Part shown: positions 11,728-22,481 of the stretch, piece after piece
Position numbering within the stretch: position 1 is the stretch's first letter
Layout of the letters: each line of letters begins with the position of its first letter
Assembly (NCBI GenBank): GCA_964019425.1
Contig: OZ025848.1
Location: 1 to 64,000, forward strand
DNA length: 64,000 nt
Direction of reading: 5' to 3'
DNA from: Flectonema sp. DT1601
Taxonomy: Eukaryota; Euglenozoa; Diplonemea; Diplonemida; Diplonemidae
Notes under the pieces: model-generated
Seen by the model: only the letters and a program-made list of their open reading frames with translations
Told to the model about the DNA's origin: nothing
Databases searched by the model: none
Translations under genes and position numbers: made by a program

Positions 11728-12792
11728 TCATTGTCCCCCAGCCCTTCCGTTTCCCTGTCCTCGCTGGAACGTCCTACGGAACGGAACATATCCTCCTTTT
11801 CTTCCTTTTGTACTTGCACTGCTTGTAAGGTTTCTGGTAATTGCTTTCTTCTTTGCCATAAGTACTGCATTAGCCTTCTGTAATGGATCATTAGCCTCTG
11901 TTTTAAGCTGATTGATTAGATCCGACCTCTTTGTCCCATTCATGCAATACATATTCTGAATCTTCAAATCTCTCAACAAGTTATTTCCTAATGAGACTGC
12001 ATTCTCGTTCCTGTCCCATCCTGGGATGAATTCCATAGCTAATATGAATCTTTCTAAGTTATTGTAATAATTCTCTAGCAACTCAACCCCTGGTCCAGGG
12101 GGAACTCTTCCTACGAATTTTGATTCCAGTTTAATCAGCAAGATCTCTGTCAGCCGTTGTTCCATGATTGGAATCCAGTCTAAAACACTATTCGTGTCTA
12201 ATACAGCAGACTGCATCTGTGAATCTTCTTCTCCACCTTGCTGAGTACCCTGCTGAGGCGCTGCAGGAAGCACTGGTGGTGGTACAGGCTGTGGCCCCTG
12301 CGAGGTCTGCTGATGTGGTGTATTTTGAAAATGCTGCTGGAGCTGTTGCTGTAATTGTTGCTGAAGCTGCTGCTGAAACTGCAGTTGAGACTGTTGAAAC
12401 TGCTGAAACTGATCTTTAATTCCAATTACTTCTTGTTTGAGGATGTTTGTCTCATGCGAACGCACCTCGCTCTCTTGTCGAACTGCAGCATCCCGCTTCT
12501 GACTTTCTTCCCTCGTGCGTGCTATCACGGCAGCTGCGATTCCTGGTTCGATTTCACTCACATTAGGAGCTTCTAATACATCTATTTTGATACATCCTGT
12601 TTGTCCCAGCTCCCTAACAGTTTTACTCATAGCTTGGTTATAAATTCCACCCTTGCCTGCTCTGTCAATCTTCACTATTCCTTCTAATGGTAAATCATTA
12701 ACGAAGAAGGCCCTAACTTTGTGGCCCATTGTGCTTGCTAGAAATCCTTCAATCTCATCATCATTCATGCACTTAATAGTTGCAGTAGTCAT
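11728..12792 (-). CDS. Gag-like frame of family 1 copy 1
   Basis: A 354-aa frame starting at the ATG that directly follows the A1 repeat. It has the glutamine-rich middle and the RG-rich basic tail described for copy 3. An in-frame extension upstream to 12966 lies inside A1 and upstream of the splice acceptor, so I do not count it as part of the protein. Confidence 0.82.
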   Translation of the reverse strand: MTTATIKCMNDDEIEGFLASTMGHKVRAFFVNDLPLEGIVKIDRAGKGGIYNQAMSKTVRELGQTGCIKIDVLEAPNVSEIEPGIAAAVIARTREESQKRDAAVRQESEVRSHETNILKQEVIGIKDQFQQFQQSQLQFQQQLQQQLQQQLQQHFQNTPHQQTSQGPQPVPPPVLPAAPQQGTQQGGEEDSQMQSAVLDTNSVLDWIPIMEQRLTEILLIKLESKFVGRVPPGPGVELLENYYNNLERFILAMEFIPGWDRNENAVSLGNNLLRDLKIQNMYCMNGTKRSDLINQLKTEANDPLQKANAVLMAKKKAITRNLTSSASTKGRKGGYVPFRRTFQRGQGNGRAGGQ

Positions 12793-12837
12793 TTTTCTTT
12801 TACTTTTAGTGGTGAGATGTGACAAAGTGGCAAATAA

Positions 12838-12839
12838 CT
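12838..12839 (-). other. Trans-splice acceptor AG in A1, copy 1
   Basis: AG preceded by a pyrimidine-rich stretch, 45 nt upstream of the gag ATG. It matches the point where copy 6 carries an SL exon. Confidence 0.75.
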
Positions 12840-13161
12840 GCAAAAGTAAAAGAATAAATTTATTAGAATCCAAATTATTTAAACTATAACAAAAAGACAA
12901 CTTAGCACCAAAACTCCATGATTTTTTACTGCTAACTGAATTAGCAGCCGAACACCTAGATTTCAAAACCAGATTGCCTACTAAAAGGAGTCCTTTCTCA
13001 TCCTATTATACCTTATCTATCTTTCCTAAACCTGCTTATGCGCAGAAATCCATCATCTTTTCCTTGGGCAAAAACCTTTCTTACTTTTCTAGTAAGAAAG
13101 TTTTCTGCCTAAATTCTGGTGCATTTTGGATGGCTGCGCAATTACTGAAATAAATTTGCAA

Positions 13162-13187
13162 AAACTGTAGCTTTAGAATCGTTGGTT
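13162..13187 (-). pseudogene. 5' part of an SL exon cut by copy 1
   Basis: Exon nt 1-26 and the upstream SL promoter region remain to the right of copy 1. The other half of this gene is not present to the left, where the copy runs into the 8-bp array. Confidence 0.9.
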
Positions 13188-13402
13188 AACCTTAAAAAGT
13201 AGTTACCCCAGGTAATTAGAAATTGTGTGGCTTTTAGAACTACCAACCAGTACTAACAGAAATGCTTGCTTGCGGGTAGGGAAGTAAAGGGGAAGAATTT
13301 GCAGCAAATTTTATTTATTTTGAAGGGTGGGGCTGGGGCTCGGTCTTAGCTTTAACGTTAACATGGGAGCGGCGAAAATTACGTCTTTCGGGGAGAAAAG
13401 CC

Positions 13403-13415
13403 AAAAAAAAAAAAA
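13403..13415. repeat. A-tract of the SL spacer (representative)
   Basis: Thirteen A in a row, found in every 436-bp unit about 90 bp downstream of the SL gene. The family 2 element at 57903-61977 is inserted in this tract of another unit. Confidence 0.9.
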
Positions 13416-13505
13416 TAAATTAAAAATTTTTACATAAAAATATAGGAAACACGGCAAGTCTTTGTACATTTTCTTCTACTTGGCAAACACAAGTCCACGG
13501 ACAAT

Positions 13506-13623
13506 AAAAAAACCCCAAAGGAAGAAAATTCTTCCTAAGAGGTTAGCTAAATATTCCAAGCAAGCTCGGATGTTGAGACTGTACCAATAAAGTACAGAAA
13601 CTGTAGCTTTAGAATCGTTGGTT
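13506..13623 (-). ncRNA. Spliced leader (SL) RNA gene, reference copy
   Basis: This gene donates the 39-nt leader that is trans-spliced onto mRNA 5' ends. The exon is 13585-13623 on the minus strand. It starts AACCAACG and ends CTGTACTTTATTG, then GT opens the intron. The exon's CTGTAC pairs with the intron's GTACAG, so a 6-bp hairpin spans the splice site (stem-loop I). Next come a CCGAG/CTTGG hairpin and AATATTTAG, a possible Sm site. A palindrome follows (GGAAGAATTTTCTTCC; its AATTTT centre is the other Sm candidate), then a T-run at 13506-13512 that probably ends transcription. The exon 3' end is the euglenozoan SL signature, and the 5' part fits diplonemids. The exact mature 3' end is not known from sequence alone. 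Confidence 0.95.
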
Positions 13624-13638
13624 AACCTTAAAAAGTAG

Positions 13639-13651
13639 TTACCCCAGGTAA
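13639..13651 (-). promoter_or_regulatory. Candidate SL promoter element (representative)
   Basis: An inverted repeat TTACC-TGG-GGTAA lies 16 to 28 nt upstream of the SL exon start. It is followed by a T-rich stretch and a GGTTAACC palindrome across the start. The same block stands upstream of every SL exon in the window, including those cut by elements. The promoter role is inferred from position; SL promoters of kinetoplastids are compact and just upstream of the exon. Confidence 0.45.
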
Positions 13652-13941
13652 TTAGAAATTGTGTGGCTTTTAGAACTACCAACCAGTACTAACAGAAATG
13701 CTTGCTTGCGGGTAGGGAAGTAAAGGGGAAGAATTTGCAGCAAATTTTATTTATTTTGAAGGGTGGGGCTGGGGCTCGGTCTTAGCTTTAACGTTAACAT
13801 GGGAGCGGCGAAAATTACGTCTTTCGGGGAGAAAAGCCAAAAAAAAAAAAATAAATTAAAAATTTTTACATAAAAATATAGGAAACACGGCAAGTCTTTG
13901 TACATTTTCTTCTACTTGGCAAACACAAGTCCACGGACAAT

Positions 13942-14033
13942 AAAAAAACCCCAAAGGAAGAAAATTCTTCCTAAGAGGTTAGCTAAATATTCCAAGCAAG
14001 CTCGGATGTTGAGACTGTACCAATAAAGTACAG
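13942..14033 (-). pseudogene. SL RNA gene split by copy 2, 3' part
   Basis: Intron, palindrome, T-run and exon nt 27-39 (14021-14033) lie to the left of copy 2. Exon nt 1-26 and the promoter lie to its right, from 17224. Confidence 0.92.
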
Positions 14034-14556
14034 TAATTGCGCTTGCCTTCCATATCATGCGCCTGACGAATGAAATGTATAGATGAAAACTCGAAAACTG
14101 TGAAAGGCACGTTCCTGGACTTAGAAAGTTCCTTCTTAAAAGGTACTGCAATTTTACACCTTACTAACTCCTTAGAGTGAAGACAGGAAAGCTTTGTTTT
14201 TTGAAAAGAATTTTGGGTTTTTTTATCTTTCAGGTGGGGAGTGGTGTAATGGTTGGAGGGAGAACGGGATGAGTGTCTCGAAGGGTCGTTAGGGAGCGCC
14301 GGTTCGAGTCTGGGAGGGGGATTCTTCTCTCTATTTTTACCTAAACTTTTCAGATTTCCTGCATTTTTAAATGTCAAGTCCCAAGTCTCGTTGAAACGCT
14401 CTAGGACACTCGGAAGCATCCGGTCTTTGATTATTTGAATATCCATCGGCTGTACGATCGCTGCGTGTAATGGGGCCGACTTCTCGTAGCTCGTACTCGG
14501 TATCCTTGTTGACTTAGCCCTGTGTGTGAACTGAGCCCCCATTTTTCTTATCAGTT

Positions 14557-15762
14557 TTATAGGAACTTCGTCACTAAGGATGTCTTCAGGGCCCGAGCGG
14601 TGGCGATTGCGTTCCCTCCGTATCTTATTGTTGTATTTGAGATCGCCGACGTCGTCGAGTGCTTTGCAAGGCGGCTTATCAGCTCTTCCTTCAGGTCGCA
14701 TCCGCTCGCGAGGAGCTCTAGTAAGGTGCTTATTGCGCCTCTTTTTATCGAGTGGGCTGTATAGGTTTTCATAATACTGTCTTCCTTCCACTCTTTTACT
14801 AGTCGTGATGTGTCCCACGGATGTAAGGTTTCGAATTCTTCTATTTCCGTCAGTCCATCCGCTATTTCCTCCACGAGATCCCCGACCAACACGGCCCATC
14901 TGCTCGGGTAGAACGGATTGCCTCTGCGGCCCTTTGGTGTGGTTGCCCAATCTATTATTATTTCTTCCTTTGAAATTAGTATAAACTGCTCCCTTGCTAG
15001 TCCTGCTGTCTCTCCCCATCGTGCGGCTGCCTTCCAGCTGATGAGCATCGCGACTCTCGTCCTCGTACATTGTTTCATCGCCCATCCTACTAAGTGCTCC
15101 CTCTTCATGGGGACTGCTTGCTGAGTTGGAATGTTCCCTCCTGCTGCTCTGATTGCTGCTGCTAAGGTTAAAAGTGGCTTGCTGTCCATTCCCATCTTCC
15201 CCATCAGGGCTGACAGGTGCTTTGAATATGTAAGAAGCGCCGATTCCGCTGCTCCCGTTGCCATCACGAAGAGAACAGCTGTGTCCCCATTGACTTGTAG
15301 GTTCTGGCTGCCTGCCCAATTTATCAGTCTCTTCCAGAGCTGCTTCCTGCTGGAAGTGGTCTCCTTTGCCCACATCTTCTCCATTGTCTCTCCAAGTCTT
15401 TCTGTTGCTTGGAGCACTCCCACAGAGTCTTCCTTCTGATTTCTGCTCAGGGCAGAGGGCTCCACTATGTCTAGAAGGACATTTTGGATCACCCCTGAAG
15501 AGTCCCTTCTGGGTTCTTCCTCCACTTTTTCTACTAAGTCTGTCTTTTCCAGATTTTTGAGATTCTTTGAATTTTCCCTGACTGGACTTAGAGATGAGAT
15601 ACTTTTTGAAATTGCCATCCCAGGCTTTCCCGGGGTATACCTGCGCATTAGACCAATTACTTTGAGATTTCTCTGAATTTTCAGTGTTCCTCTTTCTATT
15701 TCTACCTGCTTCTTTACCTTCAATATTTGTAGCAAGTTTCCCGAGGCTCTTGCTCTCCTCAC
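14557..15762 (-). CDS. Tyrosine recombinase frame of family 1 copy 2
   Basis: A 401-aa frame nearly identical to the copy 3 recombinase, in an incomplete element. Confidence 0.85.
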   Translation of the reverse strand: MRRARASGNLLQILKVKKQVEIERGTLKIQRNLKVIGLMRRYTPGKPGMAISKSISSLSPVRENSKNLKNLEKTDLVEKVEEEPRRDSSGVIQNVLLDIVEPSALSRNQKEDSVGVLQATERLGETMEKMWAKETTSSRKQLWKRLINWAGSQNLQVNGDTAVLFVMATGAAESALLTYSKHLSALMGKMGMDSKPLLTLAAAIRAAGGNIPTQQAVPMKREHLVGWAMKQCTRTRVAMLISWKAAARWGETAGLAREQFILISKEEIIIDWATTPKGRRGNPFYPSRWAVLVGDLVEEIADGLTEIEEFETLHPWDTSRLVKEWKEDSIMKTYTAHSIKRGAISTLLELLASGCDLKEELISRLAKHSTTSAISNTTIRYGGNAIATARALKTSLVTKFL

Positions 15763-15789
15763 TGGCAGTGTAGGGCTGGACGTCGCCAG

Positions 15790-16854
15790 TCATTGTCCCC
15801 CAGCCCTTCCGTTTCCCTGTCCTCGCTGGAACGTCCTACGGAATGGAACATATCCTCCTTTTCTTCCTTTTGTACTTGCACTGCTTGTAAGGTTTCTGGT
15901 AATTGCTTTCTTCTTTGCCATAAGTACTGCATTAGCCTTCTGTAATGGATCATTAGCCTCTGTTTTAAGCTGATTGATTAGATCCGACCTCTTTGTCCCA
16001 TTCATGCAATACATATTCTGAATCTTCAAATCTCTCAACAAGTTATTTCCTAATGAGACTGCATTCTCGTTCTTGTCCCATCCTGGGATGAATTCCATAG
16101 CTAATATGAATCTTTCTAAGTTATTGTAATAATTCTCTAGCAACTCAACCCCTGGTCCAGGGGGAACTCTTCCTACGAATTTTGATTCCAGTTTAATCAG
16201 CAAGATCTCTGTCAGCCGTTGTTCCATGATTGGAATCCAGTCTAAAACACTATTCGTGTCTAATACAGCAGACTGCATCTGTGAATCTTCTTCTCCACCT
16301 TGCTGAGCACCTTGCTGAGGCGCTGCAGGAAGCACTGGTGGTGGTACAGGCTGTGGCCCCTGCGAGGTCTGCTGATGTGGTGTATTTTGAAAATGCTGCT
16401 GGAGCTGTTGCTGTAATTGTTGCTGAAGCTGCTGCTGAAACTGCAGTTGAGACTGTTGAAACTGCTGGAACTGATCTTTAATTCCAATTACTTCTTGTTT
16501 GAGGATGTTTGTCTCATGCGAACGCACCTCGCTCTCTTGTCGAACTGCAGCATCCCGCTTCTGACTTTCTTCCCTCGTGCGTGCTATCACGGCAGCTGCG
16601 ATTCCTGGTTCGATTTCACTCACATTAGGAGCTTCTAATACATCTATTTTGATACATCCTGTTTGTCCCAGTTCCCTAACAGTCTTACTCATAGCTTGGT
16701 TATAAATTCCACCCTTGCCTGCTCTGTCAATCTTCACTATTCCTTCTAATGGTAAATCATTAACGAAGAAGGCCCTAACTTTGTGGCCCATTGTGCTTGC
16801 TAGAAATCCTTCAATCTCATCATCATTCATGCACTTAATATTTGCAGTAGTCAT
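15790..16854 (-). CDS. Gag-like frame of family 1 copy 2
   Basis: A 354-aa frame beginning at the ATG that adjoins A1, with the same glutamine-rich and RG-rich parts as copy 3. It lies in an incomplete element. Confidence 0.82.
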   Translation of the reverse strand: MTTANIKCMNDDEIEGFLASTMGHKVRAFFVNDLPLEGIVKIDRAGKGGIYNQAMSKTVRELGQTGCIKIDVLEAPNVSEIEPGIAAAVIARTREESQKRDAAVRQESEVRSHETNILKQEVIGIKDQFQQFQQSQLQFQQQLQQQLQQQLQQHFQNTPHQQTSQGPQPVPPPVLPAAPQQGAQQGGEEDSQMQSAVLDTNSVLDWIPIMEQRLTEILLIKLESKFVGRVPPGPGVELLENYYNNLERFILAMEFIPGWDKNENAVSLGNNLLRDLKIQNMYCMNGTKRSDLINQLKTEANDPLQKANAVLMAKKKAITRNLTSSASTKGRKGGYVPFRRTFQRGQGNGRAGGQ

Positions 16855-16899
16855 TTTTCTTTTACTTTTAGTGGTGAGATGTGACAAAGTGGCAAATAA

Positions 16900-16901
16900 C
16901 T
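16900..16901 (-). other. Trans-splice acceptor AG in A1, copy 2
   Basis: The same polypyrimidine-AG arrangement as in copies 1, 3, 5 and 7, 45 nt upstream of the gag ATG. Confidence 0.75.
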
Positions 16902-17567
16902 GCAAAAGTAAAAGAATAAATTTATTAGAATCCAAATTATTTAAACTATAACAAAAAGACAACTTAGCACCAAAACTCCATGATTTTTTACTGCTAACTG
17001 AATTAGCAGCCGAACACCTAGATTTCAAAACCAGATTGCCTACTAAAAGGAGTCCTTTCTCATCCTATTATACCTTATCTATCTTTCCTAAACCTGCTTA
17101 TGCGCAGAAATCCAGCATCTTTTCCTTGGGCAAAAACCTTTCTTACTTTTCTAGTAAGAAAGTTTTCTGCCTAAATTCTGGTGCATTTTGGATGGCTGCG
17201 CAATTACTGAAATAAATTTGCAAAAACTGTAGCTTTAGAATCGTTGGTTAACCTTAAAAAGTAGTTACCCCAGGTAATTAGAAATTGTGTGGCTTTTAGA
17301 ACTACCAACCAGTACTAACAGAAATGCTTGCTTGCGGGTAGGGAAGTAAAGGGGAAGAATTTGCAGCAAATTTTATTTATTTTGAAGGGTGGGGCTGGGG
17401 CTCGGTCTTAGCTTTAACGTTAACATGGGAGCGGCGAAAATTACGTCTTTCGGGGAGAAAAGCCAAAAAAAAAAAAATAAATTAAAAATTTTTACATAAA
17501 AATATAGGAAACACGGCAAGTCTTTGTACATTTTCTTCTACTTGGCAAACACAAGTCCACGGACAAT

Positions 17568-17685
17568 AAAAAAACCCCAAAGGAAGAAAATTCTTCCTAA
17601 GAGGTTAGCTAAATATTCCAAGCAAGCTCGGATGTTGAGACTGTACCAATAAAGTACAGAAACTGTAGCTTTAGAATCGTTGGTT
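17568..17685 (-). ncRNA. SL RNA gene
   Basis: Exon 17647-17685; intron, hairpins and T-run match the reference gene at 13506. Confidence 0.94.
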
Positions 17686-18003
17686 AACCTTAAAAAGTAG
17701 TTACCCCAGGTAATTAGAAATTGTGTGGCTTTTAGAACTACCAACCAGTACTAACAGAAATGCTTGCTTGCGGGTAGGGAAGTAAAGGGGAAGAATTTGC
17801 AGCAAATTTTATTTATTTTGAAGGGTGGGGCTGGGGCTCGGTCTTAGCTTTAACGTTAACATGGGAGCGGCGAAAATTACGTCTTTCGGGGAGAAAAGCC
17901 AAAAAAAAAAAAATAAATTAAAAATTTTTACATAAAAATATAGGAAACACGGCAAGTCTTTGTACATTTTCTTCTACTTGGCAAACACAAGTCCACGGAC
18001 AAT

Positions 18004-18121
18004 AAAAAAACCCCAAAGGAAGAAAATTCTTCCTAAGAGGTTAGCTAAATATTCCAAGCAAGCTCGGATGTTGAGACTGTACCAATAAAGTACAGAAACT
18101 GTAGCTTTAGAATCGTTGGTT
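18004..18121 (-). ncRNA. SL RNA gene
   Basis: Exon 18083-18121; second complete gene of block 2. Confidence 0.94.
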
Positions 18122-18439
18122 AACCTTAAAAAGTAGTTACCCCAGGTAATTAGAAATTGTGTGGCTTTTAGAACTACCAACCAGTACTAACAGAAATGCT
18201 TGCTTGCGGGTAGGGAAGTAAAGGGGAAGAATTTGCAGCAAATTTTATTTATTTTGAAGGGTGGGGCTGGGGCTCGGTCTTAGCTTTAACGTTAACATGG
18301 GAGCGGCGAAAATTACGTCTTTCGGGGAGAAAAGCCAAAAAAAAAAAAATAAATTAAAAATTTTTACATAAAAATATAGGAAACACGGCAAGTCTTTGTA
18401 CATTTTCTTCTACTTGGCAAACACAAGTCCACGGACAAT

Positions 18440-18557
18440 AAAAAAACCCCAAAGGAAGAAAATTCTTCCTAAGAGGTTAGCTAAATATTCCAAGCAAGCT
18501 CGGATGTTGAGACTGTACCAATAAAGTACAGAAACTGTAGCTTTAGAATCGTTGGTT
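18440..18557 (-). ncRNA. SL RNA gene
   Basis: Exon 18519-18557; third complete gene of block 2. Confidence 0.94.
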
Positions 18558-18875
18558 AACCTTAAAAAGTAGTTACCCCAGGTAATTAGAAATTGTGTGG
18601 CTTTTAGAACTACCAACCAGTACTAACAGAAATGCTTGCTTGCGGGTAGGGAAGTAAAGGGGAAGAATTTGCAGCAAATTTTATTTATTTTGAAGGGTGG
18701 GGCTGGGGCTCGGTCTTAGCTTTAACGTTAACATGGGAGCGGCGAAAATTACGTCTTTCGGGGAGAAAAGCCAAAAAAAAAAAAATAAATTAAAAATTTT
18801 TACATAAAAATATAGGAAACACGGCAAGTCTTTGTACATTTTCTTCTACTTGGCAAACACAAGTCCACGGACAAT

Positions 18876-18993
18876 AAAAAAACCCCAAAGGAAGAAAATT
18901 CTTCCTAAGAGGTTAGCTAAATATTCCAAGCAAGCTCGGATGTTGAGACTGTACCAATAAAGTACAGAAACTGTAGCTTTAGAATCGTTGGTT
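18876..18993 (-). ncRNA. SL RNA gene
   Basis: Exon 18955-18993; fourth complete gene of block 2. Confidence 0.94.
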
Positions 18994-19311
18994 AACCTTA
19001 AAAAGTAGTTACCCCAGGTAATTAGAAATTGTGTGGCTTTTAGAACTACCAACCAGTACTAACAGAAATGCTTGCTTGCGGGTAGGGAAGTAAAGGGGAA
19101 GAATTTGCAGCAAATTTTATTTATTTTGAAGGGTGGGGCTGGGGCTCGGTCTTAGCTTTAACGTTAACATGGGAGCGGCGAAAATTACGTCTTTCGGGGA
19201 GAAAAGCCAAAAAAAAAAAAATAAATTAAAAATTTTTACATAAAAATATAGGAAACACGGCAAGTCTTTGTACATTTTCTTCTACTTGGCAAACACAAGT
19301 CCACGGACAAT

Positions 19312-19429
19312 AAAAAAACCCCAAAGGAAGAAAATTCTTCCTAAGAGGTTAGCTAAATATTCCAAGCAAGCTCGGATGTTGAGACTGTACCAATAAAGTA
19401 CAGAAACTGTAGCTTTAGAATCGTTGGTT
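19312..19429 (-). ncRNA. SL RNA gene
   Basis: Exon 19391-19429; fifth complete gene of block 2. Confidence 0.94.
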
Positions 19430-19747
19430 AACCTTAAAAAGTAGTTACCCCAGGTAATTAGAAATTGTGTGGCTTTTAGAACTACCAACCAGTACTAACA
19501 GAAATGCTTGCTTGCGGGTAGGGAAGTAAAGGGGAAGAATTTGCAGCAAATTTTATTTATTTTGAAGGGTGGGGCTGGGGCTCGGTCTTAGCTTTAACGT
19601 TAACATGGGAGCGGCGAAAATTACGTCTTTCGGGGAGAAAAGCCAAAAAAAAAAAAATAAATTAAAAATTTTTACATAAAAATATAGGAAACACGGCAAG
19701 TCTTTGTACATTTTCTTCTACTTGGCAAACACAAGTCCACGGACAAT

Positions 19748-19865
19748 AAAAAAACCCCAAAGGAAGAAAATTCTTCCTAAGAGGTTAGCTAAATATTCCA
19801 AGCAAGCTCGGATGTTGAGACTGTACCAATAAAGTACAGAAACTGTAGCTTTAGAATCGTTGGTT
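19748..19865 (-). ncRNA. SL RNA gene
   Basis: Exon 19827-19865; sixth complete gene of block 2. Confidence 0.94.
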
Positions 19866-20183
19866 AACCTTAAAAAGTAGTTACCCCAGGTAATTAGAAA
19901 TTGTGTGGCTTTTAGAACTACCAACCAGTACTAACAGAAATGCTTGCTTGCGGGTAGGGAAGTAAAGGGGAAGAATTTGCAGCAAATTTTATTTATTTTG
20001 AAGGGTGGGGCTGGGGCTCGGTCTTAGCTTTAACGTTAACATGGGAGCGGCGAAAATTACGTCTTTCGGGGAGAAAAGCCAAAAAAAAAAAAATAAATTA
20101 AAAATTTTTACATAAAAATATAGGAAACACGGCAAGTCTTTGTACATTTTCTTCTACTTGGCAAACACAAGTCCACGGACAAT

Positions 20184-20301
20184 AAAAAAACCCCAAAGGA
20201 AGAAAATTCTTCCTAAGAGGTTAGCTAAATATTCCAAGCAAGCTCGGATGTTGAGACTGTACCAATAAAGTACAGAAACTGTAGCTTTAGAATCGTTGGT
20301 T
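20184..20301 (-). ncRNA. SL RNA gene
   Basis: Exon 20263-20301; seventh complete gene of block 2. Confidence 0.94.
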
Positions 20302-20619
20302 AACCTTAAAAAGTAGTTACCCCAGGTAATTAGAAATTGTGTGGCTTTTAGAACTACCAACCAGTACTAACAGAAATGCTTGCTTGCGGGTAGGGAAGTA
20401 AAGGGGAAGAATTTGCAGCAAATTTTATTTATTTTGAAGGGTGGGGCTGGGGCTCGGTCTTAGCTTTAACGTTAACATGGGAGCGGCGAAAATTACGTCT
20501 TTCGGGGAGAAAAGCCAAAAAAAAAAAAATAAATTAAAAATTTTTACATAAAAATATAGGAAACACGGCAAGTCTTTGTACATTTTCTTCTACTTGGCAA
20601 ACACAAGTCCACGGACAAT

Positions 20620-20737
20620 AAAAAAACCCCAAAGGAAGAAAATTCTTCCTAAGAGGTTAGCTAAATATTCCAAGCAAGCTCGGATGTTGAGACTGTACCA
20701 ATAAAGTACAGAAACTGTAGCTTTAGAATCGTTGGTT
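20620..20737 (-). ncRNA. SL RNA gene
   Basis: Exon 20699-20737; eighth complete gene of block 2. Confidence 0.94.
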
Positions 20738-21055
20738 AACCTTAAAAAGTAGTTACCCCAGGTAATTAGAAATTGTGTGGCTTTTAGAACTACCAACCAG
20801 TACTAACAGAAATGCTTGCTTGCGGGTAGGGAAGTAAAGGGGAAGAATTTGCAGCAAATTTTATTTATTTTGAAGGGTGGGGCTGGGGCTCGGTCTTAGC
20901 TTTAACGTTAACATGGGAGCGGCGAAAATTACGTCTTTCGGGGAGAAAAGCCAAAAAAAAAAAAATAAATTAAAAATTTTTACATAAAAATATAGGAAAC
21001 ACGGCAAGTCTTTGTACATTTTCTTCTACTTGGCAAACACAAGTCCACGGACAAT

Positions 21056-21173
21056 AAAAAAACCCCAAAGGAAGAAAATTCTTCCTAAGAGGTTAGCTAA
21101 ATATTCCAAGCAAGCTCGGATGTTGAGACTGTACCAATAAAGTACAGAAACTGTAGCTTTAGAATCGTTGGTT
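21056..21173 (-). ncRNA. SL RNA gene
   Basis: Exon 21135-21173; ninth complete gene of block 2. Confidence 0.94.
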
Positions 21174-21491
21174 AACCTTAAAAAGTAGTTACCCCAGGTA
21201 ATTAGAAATTGTGTGGCTTTTAGAACTACCAACCAGTACTAACAGAAATGCTTGCTTGCGGGTAGGGAAGTAAAGGGGAAGAATTTGCAGCAAATTTTAT
21301 TTATTTTGAAGGGTGGGGCTGGGGCTCGGTCTTAGCTTTAACGTTAACATGGGAGCGGCGAAAATTACGTCTTTCGGGGAGAAAAGCCAAAAAAAAAAAA
21401 ATAAATTAAAAATTTTTACATAAAAATATAGGAAACACGGCAAGTCTTTGTACATTTTCTTCTACTTGGCAAACACAAGTCCACGGACAAT

Positions 21492-21609
21492 AAAAAAACC
21501 CCAAAGGAAGAAAATTCTTCCTAAGAGGTTAGCTAAATATTCCAAGCAAGCTCGGATGTTGAGACTGTACCAATAAAGTACAGAAACTGTAGCTTTAGAA
21601 TCGTTGGTT
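21492..21609 (-). ncRNA. SL RNA gene
   Basis: Exon 21571-21609; tenth complete gene of block 2. Confidence 0.94.
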
Positions 21610-21927
21610 AACCTTAAAAAGTAGTTACCCCAGGTAATTAGAAATTGTGTGGCTTTTAGAACTACCAACCAGTACTAACAGAAATGCTTGCTTGCGGGTA
21701 GGGAAGTAAAGGGGAAGAATTTGCAGCAAATTTTATTTATTTTGAAGGGTGGGGCTGGGGCTCGGTCTTAGCTTTAACGTTAACATGGGAGCGGCGAAAA
21801 TTACGTCTTTCGGGGAGAAAAGCCAAAAAAAAAAAAATAAATTAAAAATTTTTACATAAAAATATAGGAAACACGGCAAGTCTTTGTACATTTTCTTCTA
21901 CTTGGCAAACACAAGTCCACGGACAAT

Positions 21928-22045
21928 AAAAAAACCCCAAAGGAAGAAAATTCTTCCTAAGAGGTTAGCTAAATATTCCAAGCAAGCTCGGATGTTGAGA
22001 CTGTACCAATAAAGTACAGAAACTGTAGCTTTAGAATCGTTGGTT
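21928..22045 (-). ncRNA. SL RNA gene
   Basis: Exon 22007-22045; eleventh complete gene of block 2. Confidence 0.94.
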
Positions 22046-22363
22046 AACCTTAAAAAGTAGTTACCCCAGGTAATTAGAAATTGTGTGGCTTTTAGAACTA
22101 CCAACCAGTACTAACAGAAATGCTTGCTTGCGGGTAGGGAAGTAAAGGGGAAGAATTTGCAGCAAATTTTATTTATTTTGAAGGGTGGGGCTGGGGCTCG
22201 GTCTTAGCTTTAACGTTAACATGGGAGCGGCGAAAATTACGTCTTTCGGGGAGAAAAGCCAAAAAAAAAAAAATAAATTAAAAATTTTTACATAAAAATA
22301 TAGGAAACACGGCAAGTCTTTGTACATTTTCTTCTACTTGGCAAACACAAGTCCACGGACAAT

Positions 22364-22481
22364 AAAAAAACCCCAAAGGAAGAAAATTCTTCTTAAGAGG
22401 TTAGCTAAATATTCCAAGCAAGCTCGGATGTTGAGACTGTACCAATAAAGTACAGAAACTGTAGCTTTAGAATCGTTGGTT
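22364..22481 (-). ncRNA. SL RNA gene, variant
   Basis: Exon 22443-22481. It differs from its neighbours by one base beside the 3' palindrome (CTTAAG instead of CCTAAG on the plus strand), a region outside the exon and splice site. Confidence 0.92.

Larger units (their letters stand above)
9990..13161 (-). mobile_element. Family 1 Ngaro/PAT-like YR retrotransposon, copy 1 (incomplete)
   Basis: Fossil copy read right to left. Its 5' side is present: the A1 repeat, a gag-like frame and a tyrosine recombinase frame. Its 3' side is replaced by the 8-bp array, so it counts as broken with about one large break. Its outer A1 end meets SL exon nt 26 at 13162, the same site as in the other copies. It is nearly identical to the whole copies, so it is young. 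Confidence 0.93.
13162..14033 (-). repeat. SL RNA tandem array, block 1 (2 units)
   Basis: Two 436-bp units between copies 1 and 2, holding one complete SL gene and two that are split by the flanking elements. Each unit is about 118 bp of SL gene and about 318 bp of spacer. The spacer holds a 13-nt A-tract, an AT-rich stretch, a G-rich patch (GGGTGGGGCTGGGG) and the promoter region. I see no 5S rRNA or other RNA gene in it. Confidence 0.95.
14034..17223 (-). mobile_element. Family 1 YR retrotransposon, copy 2 (incomplete)
   Basis: Both outer ends are present: the B2 edge at 14034 and the A1 edge at 17223. Both sit in the standard SL exon site. A large internal part is absent, so the copy is broken with about one large break. 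Gag-like and recombinase frames remain. Confidence 0.93.

Noticed and set aside
13476-13682. 68-aa frame recurring in every 436-bp unit
   Set aside because: It runs over the SL promoter, exon and intron; the SL RNA signals explain the conservation, and array homogenisation keeps any frame open.
13162-14033. 5S rRNA gene in the SL spacer
   Set aside because: I looked for it because of its frequent linkage to SL genes, but saw no stretch resembling the 5S internal control region.
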